Below, piece by piece: positions 15,266 through 23,202 of a DNA stretch of 26,008 bases. The first letter of the stretch is position 1. Each line of letters starts with the position of its first letter. The DNA lies in assembly GCA_002449955.1 (NCBI GenBank), contig DJYD01000014.1:1-26008 (forward strand). The letters are read 5' to 3'. The position numbers were made by a program, and so were the translations under genes. This DNA is from Lachnospiraceae bacterium UBA6987. GTDB lineage: Bacteria; Bacillota; Clostridia; Lachnospirales; Lachnospiraceae. The notes beneath the pieces were generated by a model, which worked only from the letters and a program-made list of their open reading frames with translations, had not been told where the DNA came from and did not search any database.

Positions 15266-17257
15266 ATGGCAGAATACGCAGATGTCATCGTGAATATTTC
15301 CCGGGATGAACTCGACAAAACCTTTCAGTACCGTATTCCTGACGCATTAAAGGAGACGGTCACGCTGGGCACGAGGGTGGAGTTTCCTTTCAGTACGCGG
15401 AAAAAGATGAACGGTTACGTGGTCGGACTTTCTGATGTACCGAAAATCGAGGAATCCCGGATCAGGGAACTGAGCGGACTTGCGAAGCGTTCCGTAAACG
15501 TGGATGACCGGATGATGGCACTTGCGGCATGGATGAAAGAGGCCTACGGCTGCACATATAACCAGGCGCTAAAGACAGTTCTTCCGGCAAAAGCTGCGGT
15601 CAGGAAAGGCAGGACGAGGGTTGCATCCGTCGAATTGCCGAATCAAGAAGAGTGCGCGGCTTACGTGCCCTCGCCACTCACAAATGCACAGCAGGAAGCC
15701 GCAGACGGGATCATGGCACAGCAAAAGGGAGAAAATAAACCCTGTCTCCTCTACGGTGTGACGGGCAGCGGCAAAACAGAAGTTTATATGGAGCTGATTG
15801 CCCACTGTATCAGCGAGGGAAAGCAGGCGGTTCTGCTGATTCCCGAGATCGCCCTGACTTACCAGAATCTGAAGCGCTTTTTCCTGCGCTTCGGAGAGCG
15901 GGTGGGTGTCATCAATTCGAGACAGTCCGCAGGAGAAAAATACGAGACCGTCAGCAAAGCCCGCGAAGGCGCGCTTGATCTGGTGATCGGGCCGCGTTCC
16001 GCTCTGTTTGTCCCTTTTCAGGAGCTCGGCCTGATCATCATCGATGAGGAGCATGAGCATGCCTATAACAGTGACCTGACGCCGCGCTATCATGCACGGG
16101 AAGTGGCGGAAAAGCTCTGTGAACTGACCGGGGCGTCCCTCGTGCTAGGCAGTGCAACCCCGTCATTGGAGAGCTTTTTCAAAGCGGAAAGCGGCATCTA
16201 CCAGCTGTTCCGACTGTCCGAAAGAGCCGTAAAAGGCGCTGCCCTACCTGCTGTCAGTGTCGTTGACTTAAGAGCGGAACTGGCGGAAGGCAATAAGAGC
16301 GTTTTCAGCAGACTTCTGACGGAAAAAATCGAGGACAGACTGGAAAAGAGGGAACAGATCATGCTGTTTCTCAACCGCCGCGGCTATGCGGGATTTGTCA
16401 GCTGTCGTTCCTGTGGAAAGCCGCTTGTTTGTCCCCACTGTTCCATCAGTCTCACGTATCACCGCGGCGGGACGCTGCGCTGCCATTACTGCGGATACAG
16501 TATTCCTTTTCCTGACAAATGTCCGTCCTGCGGTTCGCCGTATATTGCGGCCTTCGGCACGGGGACACAGAAGGTGGAAACCATTGTTCAGAAGGCCTTT
16601 CCGACAGCTCGCGTGCTCCGCATGGATGCCGATACGACAAGCGGAAAAAGCGGTCACAGCCGCATCCTCGATGCTTTCAGTAAAGATGAAGCCGATATTC
16701 TGATCGGCACGCAGATGATCGTCAAGGGACATGATTTTCCGAAGGTCACGTTGGTTGGCGTACTTGCCGCGGATCTTTCGCTTTATGTACCGGAGTATGA
16801 TGCGGCAGAAAGAACATTCGCTCTGCTGACCCAGGCTTCGGGACGCGCAGGAAGAGGAAGGACTCCCGGCGAAGTCATTTTGCAGACCTACATGCCTGAG
16901 CACTATGCGGTACAGGCCGCTGCGCATCAGGATTACGAAAGCTTCTACCGGGAGGAAATGGCGTTCCGGCGCCTTATGCACTATCCTCCGGCAGGAAGAC
17001 TCCTGACGGCATGGATAAGCGGCAGTGATGCGGCGGGAACCGAGCAGAAGGCGAGGGCCCTGCGGACAGTGCTTGAGGATACATTTCTTGCAGAAGCGCC
17101 CGTCATCACCGGACCGGCTGAGGGCGTGGAGATCAAAAGAAAAGATATTTACCGTGAGCAATTGCTGATCAAGCATCCGGATGCAGCGGTGCTGCGCAGG
17201 ATCCGTGATTATGCAGCGCGTCTGCTCGGGGACACGATCCAGTTTGAGATACAATGA
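15266..17257 (+). CDS. priA: primosomal helicase PriA
   Basis: A 663-aa replication-restart helicase that recognises stalled forks and loads the replisome. The N-terminal DNA-binding domain (1-110) keeps the YADVIVNISRDELDKTFQY pattern. Walker A is GVTGSGKT (164-171) and motif II is DEEH (260-263). A zinc-binding insert has four CxxC pairs (C380/383, C389/392, C406/409, C419/422). Motifs GTGTQKVE and QASGRAGRG complete the helicase core. It is shorter than the E. coli (732) and B. subtilis (805) proteins, mainly between the N-domain and the helicase core, yet no motif is missing. AAAGGA precedes the ATG. It is followed 52 bases later by def, a common gene order. Confidence 0.95.
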   Translation: MAEYADVIVNISRDELDKTFQYRIPDALKETVTLGTRVEFPFSTRKKMNGYVVGLSDVPKIEESRIRELSGLAKRSVNVDDRMMALAAWMKEAYGCTYNQALKTVLPAKAAVRKGRTRVASVELPNQEECAAYVPSPLTNAQQEAADGIMAQQKGENKPCLLYGVTGSGKTEVYMELIAHCISEGKQAVLLIPEIALTYQNLKRFFLRFGERVGVINSRQSAGEKYETVSKAREGALDLVIGPRSALFVPFQELGLIIIDEEHEHAYNSDLTPRYHAREVAEKLCELTGASLVLGSATPSLESFFKAESGIYQLFRLSERAVKGAALPAVSVVDLRAELAEGNKSVFSRLLTEKIEDRLEKREQIMLFLNRRGYAGFVSCRSCGKPLVCPHCSISLTYHRGGTLRCHYCGYSIPFPDKCPSCGSPYIAAFGTGTQKVETIVQKAFPTARVLRMDADTTSGKSGHSRILDAFSKDEADILIGTQMIVKGHDFPKVTLVGVLAADLSLYVPEYDAAERTFALLTQASGRAGRGRTPGEVILQTYMPEHYAVQAAAHQDYESFYREEMAFRRLMHYPPAGRLLTAWISGSDAAGTEQKARALRTVLEDTFLAEAPVITGPAEGVEIKRKDIYREQLLIKHPDAAVLRRIRDYAARLLGDTIQFEIQ

Positions 17258-17309
17258 CCCGTTTCGGGAGAAAGGAAACCGGCCTGTGTGAGCCGGCAGA
17301 GGAAAAGAT

Positions 17310-17777
17310 ATGGGAATCAGAAAGATCAGAACCATGGGGGATGAGATCCTGCGAAAGATAGCGAAACCGGTTACGGAAATGAATCTGCGCAACAAGGTTT
17401 TGGTGAAAGACATGTTCGATACCATGTACAAGGCAGAAGGCGTCGGGCTTGCCGCACCGCAGGTGGGAATTCTGAAGCGGATTTTTGTGATCGACTGCGG
17501 AGAGCATCCGTTAGTGTTTATTAATCCTGAGATCCTGGAGACAGAAGGAGAGCAGACGGGCGAAGAGGGCTGCCTGTCCATTCCTGGAAAGCATGCCCAG
17601 GTGACGCGTCCCATGAAGGTGACCGTACGCGCGCTTGATATGAATATGAATGAATTCACATTGACGGCTGAGGGTCTCGAGGCACGCTGCATTCTCCATG
17701 AAAACGACCATCTGAACGGAGTACTCTACCCGGATAAGGCTGAAGGACCGCTTGTGGACAACGAGGCCGAAGAATAA
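17310..17777 (+). CDS. def: peptide deformylase
   Basis: A 155-aa metallo-enzyme that removes the N-formyl group from nascent proteins. All three motifs are present: GVGLAAPQ (44-51), EEGCLSIPG with metal ligand C88, and the HExxH site H130-E131-N132-D133-H134. AGAGGAAAAGAT lies just before the ATG. The usual downstream partner fmt (methionyl-tRNA formyltransferase) is not here: the next gene is convergent. Cotranscription with priA is likely. No clear terminator is seen in the 43 bases before the convergent gene end. Confidence 0.96.
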   Translation: MGIRKIRTMGDEILRKIAKPVTEMNLRNKVLVKDMFDTMYKAEGVGLAAPQVGILKRIFVIDCGEHPLVFINPEILETEGEQTGEEGCLSIPGKHAQVTRPMKVTVRALDMNMNEFTLTAEGLEARCILHENDHLNGVLYPDKAEGPLVDNEAEE

Positions 17778-17820
17778 GCGGAAAACGGAAAGTCCGGACG
17801 AGACAGCACACTTTCGCGGT

Positions 17821-18279
17821 TTACAGATCTGTAAGCAGAAAGAAAAAAGCGGAAAGTGACAGATAAGGCACAAAGGGAAAACGGCTGCGGATATTACTGC
17901 GCAACAGGAGTTCGCCTGCAAGGGCAAGAAGGCAGGCCAAAAGCAGCATGAGAGCAGAGCGGTAAAAGCCAAGGTGAAGCGAGAGTGCTGTGATTAACTT
18001 GACATCTCCGCCACCCAGGGTTTCCCGGCCAAGGATGCGGTCCATAAGCCAGGTAAACGCAAGTAGCAGGAGGAAGAGCAGTGCACTGCCTGTGAGCATG
18101 GAAAGCAGCAGTGTGCCAGGTGCCGGTGCAGTCAGTAAGCGTAAAAATGCTGCGCCGGCCAGCAGGAGCGAGCGACTGGCAGGTATTCGTTCTGAGCGGA
18201 GGTCCTCAAGACTCAGGGAAAGAAGTATGGCTGCAGCCGTCAGGATCCGGATCCATTGAATCAAAGAAAAAAGCGTCAT
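17821..18279 (-). CDS. minimal A24 (type IV prepilin) peptidase
   Basis: A 152-aa integral membrane aspartic peptidase of family A24, which cleaves prepilin-type signal peptides. Both catalytic aspartates are visible: D26 in SLEDLRSERIP and D92 in GGGDVKL. Four or five hydrophobic segments surround them. It lacks the N-terminal cytoplasmic methylase domain of PilD/ComC, so it resembles the short TadV/CpaA-type or archaeal-type enzymes. No pilin or secretion genes are in the window. The start is uncertain: the ATG at 18279 has no ribosome site and lies inside a terminator-like hairpin. The open frame extends to 18339, but that would begin in the same structure. A further downstream TTG is another option. 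Confidence 0.8.
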   Translation of the reverse strand: MTLFSLIQWIRILTAAAILLSLSLEDLRSERIPASRSLLLAGAAFLRLLTAPAPGTLLLSMLTGSALLFLLLLAFTWLMDRILGRETLGGGDVKLITALSLHLGFYRSALMLLLACLLALAGELLLRSNIRSRFPFVPYLSLSAFFFLLTDL

Positions 18280-18309
18280 GTCATTATTATAAAGGACAGA
18301 CGCTTTTTT
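18267..18309 (-). terminator. terminator hairpin of the kinase operon, overlapping the A24 peptidase start
   Basis: AAAAAAGCGTC (18267-18277) pairs with GACGCTTTTTT (18299-18309), extended by TGTC/GACA after one bulged base. It has T-runs in both directions. It lies about 40 bases past the stop of the 392-aa gene and contains the peptidase ATG at 18279. Confidence 0.75.
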
Positions 18310-18348
18310 TGACGGGGTGATCTGTGCAACAAATGACACAGTTTGTCG

Positions 18349-19527
18349 TTATATTGATTCGTCCTCGGGCTGATCCTTATAGGACATTTCCCATACATCG
18401 GCATAGGTGCTGAGCGGTACCTCGCTTAAGAGACACATCAGAAGGAAGCATTCGTAAGGATTGACAGGATAGACTTCTTCGAAGGCACATTCCTTAAGCA
18501 GTTTGTTAGTTGCATTGATGAAGCCGACATAGCGGCGCTTCGGATCGTCGGCAACTTCTTTTTTCTGTGACCAGAGAAAGAAGGAGAGCGTGATCAGATC
18601 ATAGCGGCTGATCTGCGTCTTGCCGCTCAGGAGATTGTGCAGTCTTTGTCTGCTGATCCGGTGCTCGGCAAAGCTGCTGCCGAGTTTCGAGCGGGAAGCC
18701 GGGATCAGGTTGCCATGATGGTCTGTCGGAATCGCACTGCTGAGCACGTGCTCCAAATCGGTCTCAGTGATATCTGCAGCGCAGCATCCGGAAAAATAGC
18801 CGGTTGTATTGTACATGTCGGCGATCAGGGCCTGTGCTTCTTCATAAAGGGCTTGATAGACATGCCGAAGCCGGCTCTTTATCACGGCCTCACCGTCTTC
18901 CTCCGTCAGAGTCTGAAGCTGTCTGAGCAGCCTCACTTCTTCATCATTTGCAGCAGCCGAGATGGATTCCGGCATGCTGCGGTAAGCCTGACTCAGCCGT
19001 TCATAAGTGGAAAAGCCGCAGCCGTTCCGATAGCAGTATGCGCAGATCACTTCCATCGGATCCATCTCATTGAGTGCCTGTTCGTGCAGCGCTTTGAGCA
19101 GCATCTCGTCAACCTCTTCCTCCGTCATTTTCAGACCGAAGCCGAGAAGCAGCACGACGCTGCGCCTTACGGTCTGCTGCGTCAGCCAGTTTTTGGCCAG
19201 CATACTGAGCTTGGCTGTGGTCGGTTCGAAGGAAGCCGGGACTATGTTTTCACGAAAGCTGTCGAGGATGATCTGCCGGTAAACCTCGTCATCGATGGAG
19301 CGAAAAGAGCCGCTCATACCGGCTTGCTTATAGATATAGCGCCGCAGGTAATCGCCGAAGGGTATGCTTTCCATCTTCTTTGACAGACTCTCGAATATGG
19401 CGCCGGCTTCATTTTCCTGAAAATAATCCGTTTCAATGATGCCGTAGAACATCTCCCAGGAGCGATCGGTAAAACTTAAGGTCTGATCATACGGCTGAGG
19501 TTCCTCGATTGTGTGTTTGTTCATCAT
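18349..19527 (-). CDS. kinase-linked protein with an HTH-like segment, unknown function
   Basis: A 392-aa soluble protein, mostly alpha-helical, with no signal peptide. Residues about 275-305 (ISRQRLHNLLSGKTQISRYD) look like the recognition end of a Cro/C1-type helix-turn-helix: a basic helix, a 'SGK' turn and a final helix. The C-terminal part (NPYECFLLMCLL then PLSTYADVWEMSY) has a pattern I recall from uncharacterised Lachnospiraceae proteins next to Ser/Thr kinases. That is memory, not a search. Its ATG overlaps the kinase stop in an ATGA (19524-19527), so the two are translationally coupled. A more upstream TTG (19539) is less likely. It may be a DNA-binding or adaptor substrate of the kinase. 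The terminator at 18267-18309 closes the unit. Confidence 0.75.
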   Translation of the reverse strand: MMNKHTIEEPQPYDQTLSFTDRSWEMFYGIIETDYFQENEAGAIFESLSKKMESIPFGDYLRRYIYKQAGMSGSFRSIDDEVYRQIILDSFRENIVPASFEPTTAKLSMLAKNWLTQQTVRRSVVLLLGFGLKMTEEEVDEMLLKALHEQALNEMDPMEVICAYCYRNGCGFSTYERLSQAYRSMPESISAAANDEEVRLLRQLQTLTEEDGEAVIKSRLRHVYQALYEEAQALIADMYNTTGYFSGCCAADITETDLEHVLSSAIPTDHHGNLIPASRSKLGSSFAEHRISRQRLHNLLSGKTQISRYDLITLSFFLWSQKKEVADDPKRRYVGFINATNKLLKECAFEEVYPVNPYECFLLMCLLSEVPLSTYADVWEMSYKDQPEDESI

Positions 19528-22292
19528 CTCTTCACCCAATGATCCGTGTCGTAGTAAAGGACGCCGTCTGTGCAGCCTACCTCAAGGCCTGCATGGCCCG
19601 ACCAGTAATATTTGTATTCGCCTTCGACCCGGTCGGTAATGGCGATCCATTCCTCTATTGTTCCGGAATAGATAATATTCTTCGGAGATCCACCGCGGAA
19701 GGCGTCCGGGTAGATGTATTCTAATGAATGCGGCAGATAAACAGTTTGGATCGAAGAGGAATAAGCAGCATCTACTACGCGCTTGACCCCTTCAGGCAGT
19801 CTGATTTCATAAAGAGAAGAACTGATATTGCCATTAAAATCCGTGAAGAAGGGCATTCCGTCAATGATCTTCACACGGCCGTCTGTCGGGATGGTAAAAC
19901 TGGTGGCAGCCTTCAGGAGCGTACCGCTTGAGTTGCGGATTAAGCACCCGCCTTTTACGGAATAACCGCTTACCGCGGGACCGAGCTTTATGGTATCAAC
20001 AAGGCAGCTTCCGATACTGCCCAGTGAATCCAGCAGGCTTTGTGAATTAATGGTTAAGGTGGCGAAATGTGTGATTCCGGTGCTGGCGGTCATGCTGAAG
20101 GCATTATCATAACCTTGTACTGTTGAGGGAACGGTCAATGACGGCCGTCCGGAGAGAGAGCCGAAGGAAACGCTTTTCAAGTCCACGACCCCTTCACTGA
20201 TGATGATCTCTCCGATATTTGCACTGGAAAAAGCCCATTCTGCAATCGTCTTAACTGTACCGGGAATGACTAAGGTGCCGGCAATCACACAGCCGGTAAA
20301 GGTGTGTTCTCCGATGTAATTCAACTTGGAAGGCAGCTGAAGACCGCCGTTAAAGGACCAGCCGCTGAAGAGCCCATCCTTGATTCTGGTGACAGGAAGC
20401 CCCTGATAGCTGTCAGGCAGCACCACCTTTTTTGAAGTGTCAAGATTGCCGCGAACGGCTGTCAGCGTATAGGAAGCCTGGTCAGCATTGATGGTAAACT
20501 GGTAAATGCTCTCACCGCAGCGGGTGCAGACGCCGTTTTCCATTTTATGGCCGAGAGCACTTATTGCCTGTTTCTCTGTCGCTTTGCAGCGGGAGCAGAC
20601 GTGCTGCTGAGTACCTTCTTCCGTGCAGTTAGCAGGACTTACGACAGTCCATTCACCGAAAGCATGACCGATCGCGGCAAGTGGTTCTGTCTGCACATTG
20701 CCGCACCGGGAACAAGTCCTTTGCTGCTGTCCGGCCTCCGTGCAGGCGGCGGCTTTGACCACTGTCCAGCCTCCGTAGCTGTGACCGGCAGCGGGTATTT
20801 CTTCCTGTTGCGTCTCGCCGCAGGCACACCTGCGCAATCTCTCACCGGCAGCGGTGCAGCTTGCCTGACGCGTAACAGTCCATTCACCGAAGCTGTGAAC
20901 ATGAGCAGTCGTTTCAGCTGCTTTATCTGAGGATGTCTGCTCAGCAGTGGATTCATCAGCAGGCGTTTGTTCCGTGCTTGTTTCAAGGCTTGAGGAGGGA
21001 ACCGTATCCGATTCCTTTTTGGTTTGTGATTCTGCTGTAGTGCTTGGAGCTTCTTCTGTATCGGCTTCGCCTGAATCCGGCACAGATTCGGCCGGGATAA
21101 TAACAGGAACTTCATTAGAGGCCGCAGTGCTTAAGGCCGAGGCAGGCTCATCAGTGGAAGAGGCAGGCTCATCAGTGGAAGAAGCATGAGGAGCGACAGC
21201 GGGGATATTGCCTCTGCCGCCGGAAAAAATACGGGCTGCCGTACGGATCACGCCGTCGGTAAATTGATCGACAGCATTGCCGCTGCCGCGGCAGGCTAAG
21301 ACGGTACCGCCGCCGACAAGCAGAAGAGCAAGAAACACTCCGGCAATGAGGATGCCCGGACGCTTCCACCAGAGGGGCACAGTGCGTTTTTTGACTCCCT
21401 CCAGGGCTTCCCGAAAGGCGGCAGCGTCTTCATAGCGGTTTTTCAGCTTCGGTTCACAGGCTTTGAGCACAACAGCGGCCAGACGCTCGGAGGCCCCGGC
21501 AGGCGCCGGCAGTTCTTCCCCGCTTAGTCTGCGTTCGAGCGCGTTTCTCCGGTCACCCGGCGTAAAAAGCCTTTTTTCGGGCAGGAAGGGAAGTCTCCCG
21601 TTGTTCAGCAGGCGGTAAAGCACAAGGCCAAGGGAATAAATGTCCGCGCGGCGGTCATAGCGTTTCCCCTCGGCAACTTCCGGAGCCGAGTAGAGCGGTG
21701 TTCCTACCCGGGTATAAGCACCGGTGGTGGAGTCAAGCTGTCTGGCAATACCGAAGTCCCCCAGCTTGAAATGGCCGTTCTTATCAACAAAGATGTTTTC
21801 CGGCTTGATGTCTCTGTGCAGGATATGCTGCTTTTCACAGGTCTCAAGTGCGAGGCACAGATCGATGCCGAGACGGATGATATCCTCCTCGGAAAGCGTA
21901 TGGGCTTCAGCATATTCCTGAAAAGGCGTCAGATATTCCATGCGGATCAGAACATTCCAGCCGAAGCTGTCTTCGCGCGGAACAACAGCAGAGTCCTGAA
22001 CATTGACGATGGAGACACAGTCATTTAACTGCTTCATCGTCTGAATCTCTTCGCAGAATTCATTGGCGACGGAAGCATAATATTTCTGCGTTTCCTCTTC
22101 GGACAGACCTTCAGCCCGAAGCTGCTCCAGTTCGATCTCATCACGCGGCAGCGTTACGACTTTGATCGCAGATTCTTCTTCTGTTCCGTTAAGTATCCGT
22201 ACCGCCCGGTAGACTATGCCGTAGGCGCCGCGGCCGATCACGTTTTTTAACTGCCAGTCAGGCCATATCGCATTCCAGACAGCTGCATCCAT
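19524..22292 (-). CDS. transmembrane Ser/Thr protein kinase with Cys-rich and leucine-rich extracellular repeats
   Basis: A 922-aa single-pass membrane Hanks-type kinase. The cytoplasmic kinase (about 14-300) is complete: Gly loop GRGAYGIV (20-27), K44, HRDIKPEN (D161, N166), DFG (179-181) and APE at 203-205. One membrane segment (about 312-334) leads to a Ser/Thr/Glu/Pro-rich stalk (365-463). Then come three tandem repeats of about 40 residues with a (F/Y)G(E/G)WTV...C...CxxC pattern ending in GH (about 465-582), and a partial fourth. Residues about 600-870 carry BspA-type leucine-rich units (for example RIKDGLFSGW, LNYIGEHTFTGC and IKTIAEWAFSS-like segments). It differs from PrkC kinases, which have PASTA domains. 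There is no LPXTG anchor. A ligand-binding sensor role is inferred. AAGGA precedes the ATG. Confidence 0.92.
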   Translation of the reverse strand: MDAAVWNAIWPDWQLKNVIGRGAYGIVYRAVRILNGTEEESAIKVVTLPRDEIELEQLRAEGLSEEETQKYYASVANEFCEEIQTMKQLNDCVSIVNVQDSAVVPREDSFGWNVLIRMEYLTPFQEYAEAHTLSEEDIIRLGIDLCLALETCEKQHILHRDIKPENIFVDKNGHFKLGDFGIARQLDSTTGAYTRVGTPLYSAPEVAEGKRYDRRADIYSLGLVLYRLLNNGRLPFLPEKRLFTPGDRRNALERRLSGEELPAPAGASERLAAVVLKACEPKLKNRYEDAAAFREALEGVKKRTVPLWWKRPGILIAGVFLALLLVGGGTVLACRGSGNAVDQFTDGVIRTAARIFSGGRGNIPAVAPHASSTDEPASSTDEPASALSTAASNEVPVIIPAESVPDSGEADTEEAPSTTAESQTKKESDTVPSSSLETSTEQTPADESTAEQTSSDKAAETTAHVHSFGEWTVTRQASCTAAGERLRRCACGETQQEEIPAAGHSYGGWTVVKAAACTEAGQQQRTCSRCGNVQTEPLAAIGHAFGEWTVVSPANCTEEGTQQHVCSRCKATEKQAISALGHKMENGVCTRCGESIYQFTINADQASYTLTAVRGNLDTSKKVVLPDSYQGLPVTRIKDGLFSGWSFNGGLQLPSKLNYIGEHTFTGCVIAGTLVIPGTVKTIAEWAFSSANIGEIIISEGVVDLKSVSFGSLSGRPSLTVPSTVQGYDNAFSMTASTGITHFATLTINSQSLLDSLGSIGSCLVDTIKLGPAVSGYSVKGGCLIRNSSGTLLKAATSFTIPTDGRVKIIDGMPFFTDFNGNISSSLYEIRLPEGVKRVVDAAYSSSIQTVYLPHSLEYIYPDAFRGGSPKNIIYSGTIEEWIAITDRVEGEYKYYWSGHAGLEVGCTDGVLYYDTDHWVKR
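21140..21181. repeat. perfect 21-bp tandem duplication inside the kinase stalk
   Basis: Two identical adjacent 21-bp units (21140-21160 and 21161-21181) encode the repeated EPASSTD segment of the extracellular stalk. Being in frame, it changes only stalk length. This is a likely slippage site. Confidence 0.9.
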
Positions 22293-22340
22293 GGCTGAAT
22301 GTTCCTTCCTGAATTATTAGCAGAAGCCAGATTAATTATA

Positions 22341-22496
22341 ATACATGAGGAAAACGATTTGTAATATGAGTTTTACCACGCTTTCTCATCGTATTTCGGA
22401 ATTTGACTGTAATAATATCATAAATAACCCCGGAAGTCGAATCATTCTTATTGGAAAGAAGGGCTGTGATAAACAATATTTTTCGTAAAAAACTGC
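22341..22496. other. intergenic region with no gene seen
   Basis: An A+T-rich divergent space between the kinase and infC units. On the minus strand a TATAAT (22340-22335) could be the kinase -10 box, but no convincing -35 box lies at the right distance. Nothing else stands out. Confidence 0.5.
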
Positions 22497-22525
22497 TTGA
22501 CTTCCCGGAGAAAGGGTGCTAATAT
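22497..22525 (+). promoter_or_regulatory. sigma-A promoter of the infC-rpmI-rplT operon
   Basis: TTGACT (22497-22502), a 17-base spacer and TAATAT (22520-22525): a strong match. Transcription should start near 22532, leaving a leader of about 140 bases. Confidence 0.85.
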
Positions 22526-22531
22526 ACCACT

Positions 22532-22672
22532 CGCAACAGTATTACAAAGCAGAGTATCCACTCTCACCTGCGCGCAGAAGGTGCTGTAGGTCATTTGAAA
22601 GGGCGAGACCCTTACCAGGTGGATAGTTATGCTATCCGCTTTTTTTTGCGATCATCATGAGGAGGTACCGCT
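22532..22672 (+). promoter_or_regulatory. infC operon leader, likely attenuator (L20-leader type)
   Basis: The leader ends in an intrinsic terminator (22617-22648) just before infC. Two upstream segments, TATCCAC (22555-22561) and CACCTG (22565-22570), are complementary to the terminator's left arm (22619-22625 and 22616-22621). Antiterminator and terminator folds are therefore mutually exclusive. In Bacillus subtilis the same operon is controlled by ribosomal protein L20 binding its leader. The same logic is inferred here; the L20-binding site itself I cannot confirm. Confidence 0.7.
22617..22648 (+). terminator. leader terminator upstream of infC
   Basis: GGTGGATAG and CTATCCGCT form a stem with a five-base loop followed by a run of Ts. 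It lies between the promoter and the infC ribosome site, so it must be conditional. Confidence 0.8.
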
Positions 22673-23185
22673 ATCAGCAGCGAATTTTTGGTCAATGAAG
22701 AGATAACGGAAAAAGAAGTACGCGTTATCGGCATTCACGGGGAACAGATCGGGATCATGAGCCCGCAGGACGCAATGCTTAAAGCCCAGGCAGAAGATTT
22801 GGACCTGGTGCTGATTGCGCCGAATGCCAAGCCCCCCGTCGCCAAGATTATTGATTACAGCAAATATCGCTATGAAATGATCCGGAAGGAAAAGGAAGCG
22901 AAAAAGAAGCAGCGTGTCATCGAGATCAAGGAAGTACGCCTGTCTCCGAATATTGAGGATAACGATCTGAACACGAAGGCTTCTGCAGCACGCAAGTTCC
23001 TGGAAAAGGGAAACAAAGTCAAGGTGACACTTCGTTACCGCGGCCGCGAGATGAGCCATATGGCGCAGACCAAGCACGTGCTGGATGATTTCGCTGAGAT
23101 TCTTGCTGACATTGCCGTGATCGACAAGCCCTCCAAGCTTGAAGGACGCAGCATCGTGATGACACTCAGTAAAAAAGGGAACTAA
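22673..23185 (+). CDS. infC: translation initiation factor IF-3
   Basis: A 170-aa factor that binds the 30S subunit, checks the start codon and initiator tRNA, and prevents premature 50S joining. The N-domain (VNEEITEKEVRVIGIHGEQ), the linker region with IAPNAKPPVAKIIDYSKYRYE and the C-domain all match IF-3, and the length is normal. I place the start at the ATC at 22673, reading ISSEFLVNEE, seven bases after GAGGAGG. This matches the unusual AUU/AUC/AUA starts known for infC, through which IF-3 represses its own translation by rejecting non-standard start codons. A TTG at 22688 would cut off conserved residues and has no site at a proper distance. It is first in the operon with rpmI and rplT. 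Confidence 0.95.
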   Translation: MSSEFLVNEEITEKEVRVIGIHGEQIGIMSPQDAMLKAQAEDLDLVLIAPNAKPPVAKIIDYSKYRYEMIRKEKEAKKKQRVIEIKEVRLSPNIEDNDLNTKASAARKFLEKGNKVKVTLRYRGREMSHMAQTKHVLDDFAEILADIAVIDKPSKLEGRSIVMTLSKKGN

Positions 23186-23202
23186 AGAGGAGGATAGAGA
23201 CC

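Noticed and set aside
16268..17692. Long open frame (474 aa) antisense to priA and def
   Set aside because: Peptide is low-similarity, Cys/Arg/Ser-rich noise and the sense strand encodes well-recognised proteins throughout.
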